This document shows positions 34,726-45,294 of a DNA stretch of 64,000 nt, piece by piece. Positions within the stretch are counted from its first letter, which is position 1; each line of letters begins with the position of its first letter. The position numbers and the translations under genes were made by a program. The notes under the pieces were generated by a model. The model did no database searches and had not been told where the DNA came from. It saw only the letters and a program-made list of their open reading frames with translations. This stretch comes from Vandiemenella viatica (taxonomy: Eukaryota; Arthropoda; Insecta; Orthoptera; Morabidae): assembly GCA_031002005.1 (NCBI GenBank), contig CM061914.1, positions 9,720,148 through 9,784,147 of the forward strand. The letters run 5' to 3'.

Positions 34726-36076
34726 TTTTGGCTTAAATAACGCGTTAAGATGCGGGAAACTCCTCAACGGGATTAGCGCCACATTTACTCTAAGATACAG
34801 AGCACAAAACCGTAAAACCGTTTCCGATTGTTTCACCGCAGCCTTCATATATTCCAAATGTTTGACACGTTTAGTGCTAATACGGTAAGAACGTGCGTTC
34901 TATTTTAGGATTCAATTAGAGATTTTACATCACAATTTTTATGCATGCGAATAAGGCAATGTGTTTATTACACGCCTTGTAGCACCAATTCAGATATTGT
35001 TTGCGGGAAAAACATTTGAACACTACTGAACTGTGTCTATGGGTGATACACAAACACAAATTTTTCGAGTTAGTGGTTGTGTCAAGCAGTGGTAAAAATA
35101 AATGATGCACGTAGACGTATTATGTTCTGAAATTAGAAGCGAAAGAAGAGATCCAAGACGAAAAAACAGGGCTGCTCCTCTAGGTTTTCATATCCAGCCA
35201 ACATTTCTTTGACAGTTTAAGAGCGGAAATCTGGAAATCCGCGTTACGAAATTTCTAGGTGAAACTTACATTTATAAAGAAGGTCGCCAAATTTTCGCTT
35301 CGTAGTTTGGCTTGCCTGTGGTCGCACGCTGCGCGACTGCCTCATTGGCTGCTTCCTCCGGCGCGTGATTGGTCCCCGCAGCTGTTTGGTGGCCGTGACG
35401 TGACGTGAAGCGGTTACACCGCCAGATGGCTCTGCGTATTCCCTGAAGTGCCCCTGACAAACAGGCGACAAGTTGATCGTGCGCCAGATATATTTCAATA
35501 CACTCTTCAAACAGGATGAGCGAGGTGTTTATTTATAATTTCAATGAGACTTAAACCTCTTTTCACGTTTTATTACTTGCTCGTCGTCTTTTAGGTGGGG
35601 ATGAAATAATGTTGTATATCAGAGGAGGGGAGGATCTGAACAGGATATAAAGCTGGATGGTCAAACATAGAATGAAAATAAATGCCAAGATCAGCTTTAT
35701 AGATACACAGATAAGAAAATAATGATATTATACGATTGTAGGTACTGCATCAACTACTTGTTGAAGATCTTAAGTGTAACTATAAAATTTGGTAGCAAAC
35801 TCAATTAAGCAGGACACGTTTGTCAAGGGTAGCTGTTGATGAGGGAATTAACTTTGATGGACCATTGCTTGAATAAGGAGGTATGGTTTCGAACCAAAAT
35901 TTAGGTATCAAATTGAAGAGTGGGAGTGCAAAAGGAGAGCAGCTAGATTTATTTGATAATTACCGCAGAAAGCAATCAGTAACTGATATGATAAAAAACA
36001 CTGAACATGCAGTCTTCGGATGATACAAGCGGGTGAAGAGAGTGTCTGGATTGTACAACTACGACGCATGGGCAGA
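34726..36076. other. no gene recognised; GC-rich patch with CCAAT-like boxes
   Basis: 35290-35470 is GC-rich and contains ATTGGCT and GATTGGTC boxes and a TGACGTGACGTGA stretch, promoter-like by composition. No downstream gene is evident on either strand. Confidence 0.35.
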
Positions 36077-36154
36077 TGTCGGTAGAGGGCTCAGGAGCAG
36101 TACCATTTTTTATAACACATTCGGGTGGACATGGGTTCGAATCCTCGACCGACA
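36077..36154 (+). pseudogene. tRNA-like relic
   Basis: ATGTCGGT at 36076-36083 pairs perfectly with ACCGACAT at 36148-36155, at a distance giving a tRNA-sized 78-nt fold. Inside is GGGTTCGAATCCT in the T-loop/B-box position. The D and anticodon arms do not fold well (TTTTTT near the anticodon position), so this is a decayed tRNA gene or a SINE head, not a working tRNA. Confidence 0.5.
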
Positions 36155-36312
36155 TACAGATTTGAGACTCTACTATACTATATACAATTATATTATAAGG
36201 TTGTAAACATGTTGTAGCGTTAAATTTAATTTATATCAAACAGCGTATTTGGCATGTTTTTATCTAGATTAGGAACAGACTAATGTCGGAAGCTCTCATC
36301 TCAGATTTTGCA

Positions 36313-36540
36313 CGGAGCGTGGTGACTGCATGGTAAGGCTCTGGCCTCGCATTCTGGAGGACGCGGGTTCGAATCCCCATGCGGCTATCCAAATTTGGGT
36401 TTTGTATGGTTTGCCCATATCTCGTCAGCGACATTTCTTTCAGCATGGTCTGGTTGAATTCCTTCCCGTTCCTAATCCGCAGTCCTCTCCCGCTTCTAAC
36501 GACATCGACGAGGAGTAAAGCCATAAGTAAAACAAAGTTT
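36313..36540 (+). repeat. tRNA-derived SINE, near complete
   Basis: The head GGAGCGTGGTGACTGCATGG, then GGCCTCGCATTCTGGAGGACGC, leads to the B box GGGTTCGAATCCCC. The body TTTGGGTTTTGTATGGTTTGCCC is followed by the 3' module TTCTAACGACATCGACGAGG and an A-rich end (AAGTAAAACAAAG). Confidence 0.9.
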
Positions 36541-37639
36541 AAGGTTGCTTTTCGAGGTGTGCTCAAGTAGCGCGGAGGTGAGAAGTCGTGAGGTGGGAAG
36601 GTGTTTGCGCTCCATCGCAGCAGACATTGCATTAATTAACTATAAAATATATGTTAATTAAGTATCAAAAAATGCGTCTTTCAATACCTCCAGTCGTCCT
36701 CAGAGCAGCAATATATCATCAGCCAGCGGAGCCATGTATGAGTCCAAACGGAAAGTTCATTTTATTATTTGAGCGCAATCTTTTCAGTTCCACGAAAATT
36801 ATTTGACGGTCAAAAAGTTTTTAATAGTAAAATGGTTTAGAACAGCGACGGAATATGAGATTCAGGAAGAAGCTTATGTACTTCAAACAGAATCCTTGTC
36901 GTCTCTGGCCATCTTAAGCAGCCGCGTATGTTTTCAGTAATAACATACAACAGCCACTGACCAAGCGTCTCGCCTGAACATTCAACAAACAACAGTCATA
37001 CAATTAATAAAATATAAACTACCTTCCCGTCGGTCGATGATCACTTCAAACCTTCCTCTGAAATTCGCAAAAGGTTAGAAGCAGATCTCAAAACTACTAA
37101 ATGATAACAGATAGTTAAAGATTAAATCATTTCCACTTAAGTCTTTAATACATACAATTACTTAAATTTCTTAGACTCACAGACCAGTATATTACTTAAA
37201 TTACTTCAGAAGATTCATTACTTATTTCCAATCATTAAAGTTTCTATCAATTACTTGCAATTATAATTTATAACACTTTTTTCCAAAAAATACTTGATGG
37301 CTGATTCACAACTTGTAAACTGGAGCAAAGTCCTTTATGAATATAAACGGCAAGATAGAAGTTTCGACTTTTTAGCAGTTGCGCAACCGCTAAGTGTCGG
37401 CTAATAATTAATTTTGTTGGTATTCTATTTTATTGCTTCTCTAACCTAACACACTTGTGGTCCACTTATATCAACTTAGCTCCTCCCAGTTTCGACTAAA
37501 AAAACTAATTGGAGTGATTATACTAAAGTCCTCACTTTCGATGAACAATAACAATAAAACACAACCACCAATCATCTTACTCCCCGTGCACGACAGTGGA
37601 CGAACTGGTTATGAAATTTATCCTAAGCCTGAATGATAA
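36541..37639. other. no gene seen
   Basis: AT-rich sequence without recognisable features. Confidence 0.5.
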
Positions 37640-37970
37640 TTGGCATTCGTGGTTACAGCAGAGACCATGAGTAATTTTTTTTTTTAAAGTTGTCTTTCAT
37701 TATAAACATGTTACTGAAAAGCAGAACCCACGTTTTTTGCAGCCGCAAAATTTATCAATATTTTTTTAACTAAGAAACTCTACGAAAATCAAACTTAATG
37801 AATGTATTATGGCAATTAATTTTGTAGCAGTTGCTTCGCTATTAAATTGTGGACATAACTACGAATTGTTTCTAATGGTATCTCTGGTCGCTACTTTGCG
37901 AGCGAAGGCTGACACGTGACACCGTTCTCCAGCCAATAGCTATCGAGGCGATTGAATGAGTGAGTTTAGG
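37640..37970 (+). repeat. interspersed non-coding repeat, copy 1
   Basis: Runs from TTGGCATTCGTGGTTACAGC through CATGTTACTGAAAAGCAGAA, AAACTTAATGAATG and TGGTATCTCTGGTCGCTA to GCTATCGAGGCGATTGA. The complement of 47345-47730 and of 44460-44640 follows the same order. It is followed by a GC-rich hairpin-like phrase, ACCCGCTGCTTCGCGCGCG, at 37995-38013. Confidence 0.75.
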
Positions 37971-38234
37971 AACTTATATAGTAGATTAGCATTTACCCGC
38001 TGCTTCGCGCGCGTGTGTTTTGTTATGAGTACAAATTCTATATCGATTTTATTCTATTACCAAATATTAACGTTGAGAGGCATGAATTTTAAAGGTCTTC
38101 TTAAAACTTTCCTCTGTTTTCTCGGTTTTCGTACTGATGACTGAGAGTTTTGTTTCATTCATATTTTGATGTAATACAGTTTATGGTATAGTAGAAAAGC
38201 TATCTGAAAAATTAACTGACTATTTCGTTAATTA

Positions 38235-38586
38235 GGGTTTGTGCACAAACTACGTGGCTCGGTCCAGGCCACGTAGCTTTCCTTTCATAACATTTTTCAC
38301 AGTTAAAAGGAGGAACAGAACTCACACCAGCATGTGAATATTTATTTCCCTCAGTTAATTATCTCCGTATGTAATTTATGATAGTCTCACGAGGGAAAAC
38401 AATACAAAATGTCTTCTGGAATCAAAATGGAAAAAGCTACGTGCTACGTGGAGGGGGGGGGGGGCGGGGGCGGGGGCGGGGTAGGAGTAGAGGCAAAAGC
38501 CACGTAGGGTTATGGGTGTGTGTGGGGGGGGGGGGGGAGTGTTCACAGGAGGCCAAAATGGAACTACGTGGTTTATGCACGCTCCC
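38235..38586. mobile_element. 352-bp MITE with TTA duplications (PIF/Harbinger type)
   Basis: Left end GGGTTTGTGCACAAACTACG and the complement of the right end, GGGAGCGTGCATAAACCACG, form imperfect terminal inverted repeats. TTA flanks both sides (38232-38234 and 38587-38589), the 3-bp duplication typical of PIF/Harbinger. CTACGTGG or its complement recurs five times, including an 8-bp hairpin just inside the left end. The interior is strongly G-rich. No ORF with a transposase motif. Confidence 0.8.
38450..38482 (+). other. G-run cluster, potential G-quadruplex
   Basis: Four or more G runs of at least four bases are separated by single C residues. A second long G run follows near 38523. This would satisfy the usual quadruplex motif on the + strand. 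Confidence 0.7.
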
Positions 38587-38589
38587 TTA

Positions 38590-40884
38590 GTGTGCGAAGT
38601 AAAACAAACAATTGTTTAGAAAGTGTTTTATTGTTGTGATTTAAGGAGGTGCAGCAATGTTTAAGAGAAATAAGATGTTACCTTTACGTTACTTAGTAGG
38701 TCGCTCACTGTGATGCCTCTGTGTGCCATTTTTAAATGCTGATATGGAGGACTGCACGATTTATTATTATTATTAATTTAATATCCCCCTCACCAACATA
38801 TGCCCAGTACATTCCCAGCACACTCTTCACCCTCCTCCTTTCCTCGATTGACTCCCAATCCAGCTCCTCCGACTGGGTGCCGCAAATTTATATTGATATA
38901 GCAGTTACCTCTACTTCGAGCTCTTGGAAAAGTGTTACAGTATAAGAGACTTGTTTATTAATAATAACACTAATAGTAACAAGTATTTCAATGAAATAAT
39001 AAATGTTTAAACGTTCTATATAACAATATTCAGTAATATTTAATTTCTGAAATATTGGTTTTATTTTAAAAATCAATTATTTCTGACTTAAAATAGAAAT
39101 TTTGTGGATTAAAACTAATCTTGCGCGGTATCACACCATAAGAATTATTTTTAATTTTCTTCCCTTTCAAATCACTGTGTTACTAATGCCATTATTAAGT
39201 AATTCCAAGATGTCAAGATTTAATCACAGTATATGTATTAATGCACATTTAACCGAAGCTATGATTTTTGAACGGCAATATTATCTGAGTATGTGGTTCA
39301 GTTCAAATGCAACCTGGACCAGAATGACAATTGATACGTAATGTTACAGCATAAGGCATAATGGATTTAGTTTTATAATTTACGCGGTGTTACGTAAGGT
39401 TTTATCGCGCCTAGTTAATTTGTAATTTCATTGGTTGCATGTTTCTGTCGTCATTAACTCAATAACATGTACGAGGATAAAAATTAAAAAATCAGGGTTA
39501 TGAAGGTATTTTAAAGAAAGAACAGTTTATTTTACTGGCTGCAGTTTGAAAAGCAGCCAAAAGTTGTACTCACGTTCCTTGGGCGATATTATTCAGGAAT
39601 ATTTGCACATTGGAGGCACCGAATACATATTAATCGAGTAAAGTCCATCGAAATTTTTGCAGTTCTATAGACGTTAGTTAGGAACAACTACGTATTGTTA
39701 CCTATTTATATTTATGGTAGCTGTTTCTCAGACATCTTTCTTCGAGGAAAAAAAAAACTGAATTTCGTATTCGTAACGATATGTAGGGAAGAAATATTGG
39801 TGACGTTAATTGGCAGCTGGAAGACATATTGTACCAGAGACAAACTTTTTAACTGTTTACCAGAAACAATATATGTCTACCACATTAGTAATCTAACGCA
39901 TTTCGTATCGCAACTGACCTATTATGATGCAAGTAAGGGCTGATTACGTTTGATTCACACATTCCGTTTATTTTAAAGCACTGCGGTCCAGAAAGCTGAA
40001 TAACAAAAGTAAAGAAATAAAACGGAATTAAGTTTTGTCAAATTTTTGTAAAAGGAGTGAGCGTCTGAAAGCGCATAATGATCCGGTGATCACAATTTCC
40101 CATATATTAAAGTTTTTAATTGCTTGCTTCTTACATATAATTCATTAGCTATTGCTGCAGATTTTGATTTGGACCATTAGCTCTAAAAACTTAAAAACCC
40201 CATCATAATAAAGAGACACACGCTGCTTGCTTACAGATTTACAGTAGTATAGATAAAGGGGGCAAACTGACTGGGAAGGTCAAGACATTGAAATTGCCAA
40301 ATTATAAAATAAGATTATTTGAGGACGGTTGAACAAAATGTGTGCGCAGTTAAGAATGGCTTGTCGATCTGTTCACCAAAGTAGTGGAAGATAAATTTAA
40401 AAACCTTTAGACAAATATTATGAAGGGTGTGGGACTGGACACCAGAAACAACGATCAACGAGAGGAATCACGATATAAGGTAGAAAATTATGTAGAAGAA
40501 GTGTGAATCTTGACTGATGATACATGATTTAAAAAAAAGGATAAACAGAAAGCAAAAATTGAAGGGAAAGAAAGGAAATGTGAAGAGTAGAAAATATTAG
40601 TTGAAAAGAAACGAACGAATCATAGAGATTAATCATAAATCTATGGAAAGATATTAACAACGTGGGTGGTATTCGGCTGATAAAATGAATCACTGGTCGA
40701 CACATTTTCTTAAAATCTGATTCAACACAGGCATGAATATATGGTTAGTATATTTACCAAAGGCGATATCCAAAAGAAATCGACAAGTGAATGCTGGCGA
40801 AGATGTAGTGGTCGTGGTGCTGGAAGATATACTTAAGTGTGTGGCGGAAAACAAGCAGAGTCCATATCGATGTAAACTGACAAA
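38590..40884. other. no gene recognised; third copy of the 30.4-kb repeat
   Basis: 39100-39350 is related to the tandem pair at 30330-31290 (GTATTAATGCACATTTAACCG, CTGAGTATGTGGTT, AAATGCAACCTGGACC). The rest is AT-rich and unassigned. Confidence 0.5.
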
Positions 40885-40885
40885 C

Positions 40886-41029
40886 CGAGCGTGCTGAGTG
40901 AACGGTTAACGCTTTGGTCTCGGGTTCAGGAGAACGCTGGTTCGAATCCCCGTCCGGGCATCCCGATTTGGGTTTTCCATGGTTTCCCCAAATCACTCCA
41001 GGTGAATGCTTCCTTTAGAAGGCCATAGC
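40886..41029 (+). repeat. tRNA-derived SINE, 3' truncated
   Basis: The head CGAGCGTGCTGAGTGAACGG carries an A box, then the B box TGGTTCGAATCCCCG. The body GGGTTTTCCATGGTTTCCCC and AAATCACTCCAGG stops at about 41029, where an inverted head fragment begins. Confidence 0.9.
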
Positions 41030-41057
41030 GTTACCACTCACGCACTATGCACAGTGT
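41030..41057 (-). repeat. inverted SINE head fragment
   Basis: The stretch from GCGTTACCACTCACGC to CACAGTG is the complement of a SINE head (compare AGCGTTAACCACTCACCCAC at 29663), joined tail-to-tail with the sense copy. Confidence 0.65.
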
Positions 41058-42100
41058 GAGAGAAGCGTTCTCACCAGGTTAGACTGGTGGATATCGCGAT
41101 AAAATTATGACGTTATCTGGCAGATACGTTGCCGCTTTGTGGCCATCACTAGTTAGCTACATAGCAGAAGTCAGTTTCTCTCCGAAGAGAACTCCTTATT
41201 GGTTGGAGACTGTTTCAGCAGAAATGAGTGGCGTTTGGTCTTTCCATACCAGTGTGGCAAACCTCACACAAATGATCGCACACAACAGAGTTCAGCGCGG
41301 CACGTCAGGTAGGTTAGAAGATCGCATTTCTATGTTGGTCAGTCGTGGCAAAAAATGTCTGAGCTCTCTTAAACTTGCTCTCTAGTATTGCCACTTTATG
41401 ATTTGACCGAGCCCTGAAACTTTTTATGATCACGTCTGTATATGCGCGAAATAATTGTAGGTCTTGGGTCACTTCTGCTTAGATTATATTCGCGATGGTT
41501 AGGCCGCTGATCGAGTGTAACCAAGCAACATGGCCGCTGGGTGAGAAACATATAAACTAATTCGCAGTGTGTGGCTTGCAGTTCAGGGAGGGACCGTCTG
41601 ATACATGCATAGTGCGGCGCGGCGTTTGAAGTGCCGGCGACAGAGAAGCTAATCAGGGGTGTTTTATACGGGGAGAGGGCGGTAATCTAGCGGCCCTCTG
41701 GCAGCTCTTAATTACGACCGCCAACAAGCGCGCCTCGGGCGGGGGCGTGATTTTTATTCATGCCGCGCGGTGGCGCTCCTTTCATACCTCATCTCAGCCA
41801 CCCCCCTCCCCCCTCCCCACCCCCTAGCGTTCACTTTCGTCTTCCTAATTATTCCCCACGACTTCCCCTAGGAAGTATGCGTCCCCGCTGCGCACAGGCA
41901 GGCGGCCTCTGCTGCGGTGGCGCCATCGCGTCGACAAATGGCGAACTAGTGTCAGCGCGGCAATGCTCCCGGGGTGAGGAGGCTTGTGCAGCTGCCTGTG
42001 TGGACCCGGTGGCTTAACTCGTCGAAGCATTCCGCCTACAGGACCAACTATCCAGTTTCTCGTCAGAATTATTTACAATCCCAAAAGGAATACAGTATCT
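41058..42100. other. CpG-rich stretch, possible promoter/CpG island
   Basis: From about 41580 to 42030 the sequence is GC- and CpG-rich in contrast to its surroundings, with a pyrimidine run CCACCCCCCTCCCCCCTCCC at 41799-41818. Open frames (85 codons on +) show no domain. It could be an unmethylated regulatory region, but no gene start can be supported. Confidence 0.3.
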
Positions 42101-42159
42101 CCAAAAGACAGATTTAAATAAACCAGTCATCTGTTCTGACTCTTGAAGTGCATTATATG

Positions 42160-42895
42160 CAATCTTGGAGATACCCAAAAGGTGAAGGCATAAACTACAT
42201 TGTTTACCAATTAGAAAGAGAGGTAGCTAAATTGACAGCAAAAGACATACACTTAAGGCTACAGTGGGTACCAAGCCACGTGGGATTATTGTACGTGGCA
42301 ACGAAATGACTGACAGAGCAGCAAAAGAGCCACAGAAAGGTGGAAACTGCTATTCCCTATACAGACCTTAGACACCTCGCATCCATGCTGATAAGGAACG
42401 AATGGAAAAGGAAATGGCAAAACAACAAAGGCTCAGAAGGAATATATGCAATAATATCGAAAAGAAGCCATGGTATGAATCAAAAGATCTGAGCAGGAAA
42501 AAGGTAACCTTGATTAACAGACTACGCACGGGGCACGCGCTCCTAAACAGCAAAAAGTTTATCATGAACATCGTGGAGTCGCCGTATTGTCTCGGATGTG
42601 GTGCGGTGGATGATATATACCACTACATTCTCAGATGCGAAGAAAACAGCGAGATTAGAAAAGAGCTTATAGAAACATCCCTAAAAGTTACTGATATAAC
42701 ATTTCTGATGACTGACCTGTCATATCGAGGCACAAAAGTGATCAATAGAATATACAAATATGGCGCAAAAACAAAATGTTTAATATAAAGTTACAATAAA
42801 AATAAAACAAAATTAAATGAAAACCTTGAACCCCTGCCATTATGTCCCTGGCGAAATTAGCCAAAGGCTAATAGAAAATAATAATAATAATCAGA
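42160..42895 (+). pseudogene. LINE (I/Jockey/R1 group) 3' end with RNase H and CCHC
   Basis: This is the tail of a non-LTR retrotransposon polyprotein. Frames reading + give a ribonuclease H end (LRLQWVPSHVG, then after a frameshift RGNEMTDRAAKE). They then reach the 128-codon frame 42402-42788, with RLRTGHALLNSKKF and the cysteine motif CX2CX7HX4C (CLGC..H....C), and the stop at 42786. The 3' UTR ends in an AATAATAATAAT tail at about 42885. RNase H plus a C-terminal CCHC and a TAA-type tail fit I-group LINEs. It is 5' truncated and frameshifted, as is usual for dead copies. Confidence 0.85.
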
Positions 42896-43550
42896 TTAAA
42901 TTAGATTAAAATTTTAAAAAATCTTGCCCGGTTTTCGTGTTGAGGTCTTTTGTTGCAAGTTGGTTGACCTTGAGCGTATAAGGGACGGGGGGGGGGGGGG
43001 GGGGGCTATCGCATTCGTTTTTCTTTTACAAGTGGATTTATGACTTATGATTGAAGCTGATTGTTCACAGTTACCGAAATAAGGTTCCCTAACGTGATCT
43101 TTCATCCTCATGTTACTCTTCATTATGGATTGAAAACTATGTTACACTTTTACGACAAACTGTCGGTATGTATTGTATTTAGAGATTCTCCTGCAATAAA
43201 CATTACATTGTTTTTATTAAAAAATAACTTTCTACCACCAATTTTTTCTTTAAACCTTCCTTTTATTTATTTTACTGAAATAAAAATTCTGGTAGGGTCT
43301 ATAAATAAACTTGCAGCTGGATTTTATGTGATATTGTAGATAGTTATTTATTGTTAATTCAATTATTTGTTATATTAGCCTTGTTGACAGTAACAAATGT
43401 TAATTTAAACCTTTTTTTAAGTTTAGAAGATCAAAATGTGCAACAGATTCATGTTGCGGTATTGTCGTATTATTGTTTTCTGATATTGCAGTTATAATTT
43501 AGTCAAAAATCTTACCTAATGAACTACGTTTCAAATTAAATCTGGGAGTA
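42896..43550. other. no gene; 19-base G run
   Basis: A pure G run lies at 42987-43005. The rest is AT-rich. Confidence 0.6.
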
Positions 43551-43559
43551 CATTGTTCA

Positions 43560-43950
43560 GCTACAGGTACATAAGTGCAAGTGTTTTTGAAAGCCGTCGA
43601 TACTTAAGCCCTCAGCTCTCGCGACTAGATGAGGAGTGGTACTGTAAACTAAGTCAGCCAACTGGAGATGTGTTCCGTCCGTAGCGGCTGACTGCTGTGA
43701 AATGTTCACCTTTCCACGTGTGACAGCAACGAAATGATGTGTTTCCCGTAGAGACACTTGTATGTAATGAAATCCTCTCGTGTGTACAGCTCGATGGTGT
43801 GTATAACCACGACGTTTCGACAGCTAGCTGCGCTGTCGTCATCAGGTCTCCGCTCCATTAGCGGTGGAGTCGCTCAGCCCAGGCGCTGGCTTACTGCGAA
43901 TCGTTGAGTTTCCAGCCACAGTACATCAATGTAATAACCGTTATTTGGGA
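43560..43950 (-). repeat. Penelope-like element terminal repeat remnant
   Basis: It is assigned from the hammerhead ribozyme it contains at 43811-43850 on the minus strand. The ribozyme lies in a GC-richer island within AT-rich DNA. No RT or GIY-YIG sequence adjoins it, so it would be a solo or truncated terminal repeat. Borders are approximate. Confidence 0.5.
43811..43850 (-). ncRNA. hammerhead ribozyme (Penelope type)
   Basis: On the complement: CTGATGA (43845-43839), a stem GACAGC/GCTGTC with loop GCAGCTA, then GAAAC (43818-43814) followed by GTC. This is the conserved hammerhead core. The ACGT after GAA can only form the tiny stem III between two molecules, as reported for Penelope-like elements. 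Stem I is weakly paired, so activity may be reduced. Confidence 0.7.
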
Positions 43951-44096
43951 TCTATTAACCTGCCTAACGCAGCTTATTTTGGGATATGGCCTTCTTTGTT
44001 AGTCTGAGACTGAGGAAAATTGTTTTACAATTATATTTGTTAGCCTGTAGCATGGATACATTGTATCGGCCTGTATATTATTTTATTTTTTGCTTT

Positions 44097-44268
44097 TGGC
44101 TTTCCACCTCATCGACGTCAAGGCGGCGGGGGGAAGGAATTCGACCATGATTATTCGAAGCAATCATCCTGGCGTTCGCCTGGATTGATTTGGGGGCATC
44201 ATGAAAAACCCAAATCTGGAAGCCCGGACGGGGATTCGATCCCGCGTCCTTCCGAATGCGAGGCTGTC
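44097..44268 (-). repeat. tRNA-derived SINE, antisense, head truncated
   Basis: The complement shows the B box GGGATCGAATCCCCG, then CCAGATTTGGG, CCCAAATCAATCC and the 3' module with GACGTCGATGAGG. Confidence 0.85.
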
Positions 44269-44459
44269 CGGTACAGATATTACAGTTTAGACAACGCACT
44301 CTACTGTAAAAGAGTAATACAAAGTCATCATCATTAAATGATAATTCGTATCTGAATTCCGGAAAAATGACCGGATGCACTACTTCTTTACTGATTAATA
44401 GTATATTAAATGTATTATCGATGTAATTTAAATAGGATTAGTTCAGAGTTAAAAAAATC

Positions 44460-44640
44460 CACTGTATAATTTCGTAAGCTCAGCCACTCACCTCGATAGT
44501 TACTGGCTGAATCCTTGTGACGTCACGGGGCAGCCTTCGCTCGCAAAACAGCCACCAGAGATACCATTACAAGAAACTCGAGGTTATGTCCACGATTTAA
44601 TACCTAAGCACCAAATTAAGTTTGATTTTGACAGCATTTC
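44460..44640 (-). repeat. interspersed non-coding repeat, copy 2
   Basis: The complement follows copy 1 at 37640: AAACTTAATTTGG, GTGGACATAACCTCG, TAATGGTATCTCTGGTGGCT, TTGCGAGCGAAGGCTGCC, a TATCGAGGTGAGTGG end. Confidence 0.8.
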
Positions 44641-44693
44641 ATAGTTAAAAAAAAAAAGGAAAAAACATACCGATAAACTTTACTGTTAAAAAA

Positions 44694-45240
44694 ACATGGA
44701 ACTACTTTCAAGTAAGTTGTCGACTTTATAACCAAAGTTTATACACGTTATTAAATGAGCGCTAAGCTTACTTTTTATACAGATTTAAAGGATATTGACT
44801 ATATAAACGCGATGTGAAACACATTAATTCACTTGATTTTTGTCTCTAGTTGCAGCATTTAGTATTTAAAACACGCGAATAAAATATTTTCTTCCTCTAC
44901 TTATTAGAAGAAGAGACAACACTTTTAACAACGATATTCCTGCCGTTAATGAATAGCAAGCAGAAATTGTAGAATATGCAGTGTTTAATACCTACGTGGG
45001 ACTACATTTCAGTAACATGTCGACTTGAAGAAACTTGAATTACTATGAAATGAGCAAGCATTCAACTTAGATTTTAATATACATTTAAATCACTGAGGAT
45101 ATGACTACTTATACGCAATGTGAAACTCTTTAATACAGTTAATTTTTTAGCTTCTTAGCTACAGCATTTAGTATTAACAATACATAAATATAATATTTTC
45201 TTCCTTTTCTTATTTGAAGAAAATACAGTACATACTTTAT
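44694..45240. repeat. two-copy tandem duplication, period ~305 bp
   Basis: Both copies contain a GTGGGACTAC- or ATGGAACTAC-like start with TTTCAGTAA, GTCGACTT, AAATGAGC, GAT-TGACTA, GCATTTAGTATT and AATATTTTCTTCCT. Copy 1 starts near 44694 and copy 2 near 44996. It adjoins and is related to the interspersed repeat of 47345. Confidence 0.75.
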
Positions 45241-45294
45241 TTAGCCAATTTGAAACATAAAAAACAGCTTTTCATTTATTTACCGTAATGTGGG

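Noticed and set aside
36330..36632. Open frames over 36.3-36.6 kb on both strands
   Set aside because: They coincide with a SINE copy.
37995..38013. ACCCGCTGCTTCGCGCGCG phrase as a transcription terminator
   Set aside because: It resembles a GC-hairpin phrase found in dispersed arthropod repeats; bacterial-type terminators are not meaningful here.
42402..42788. 128-codon frame as a host zinc-finger gene
   Set aside because: The CCHC motif, the upstream RNase H fragment and the TAA-type tail identify a LINE 3' end.
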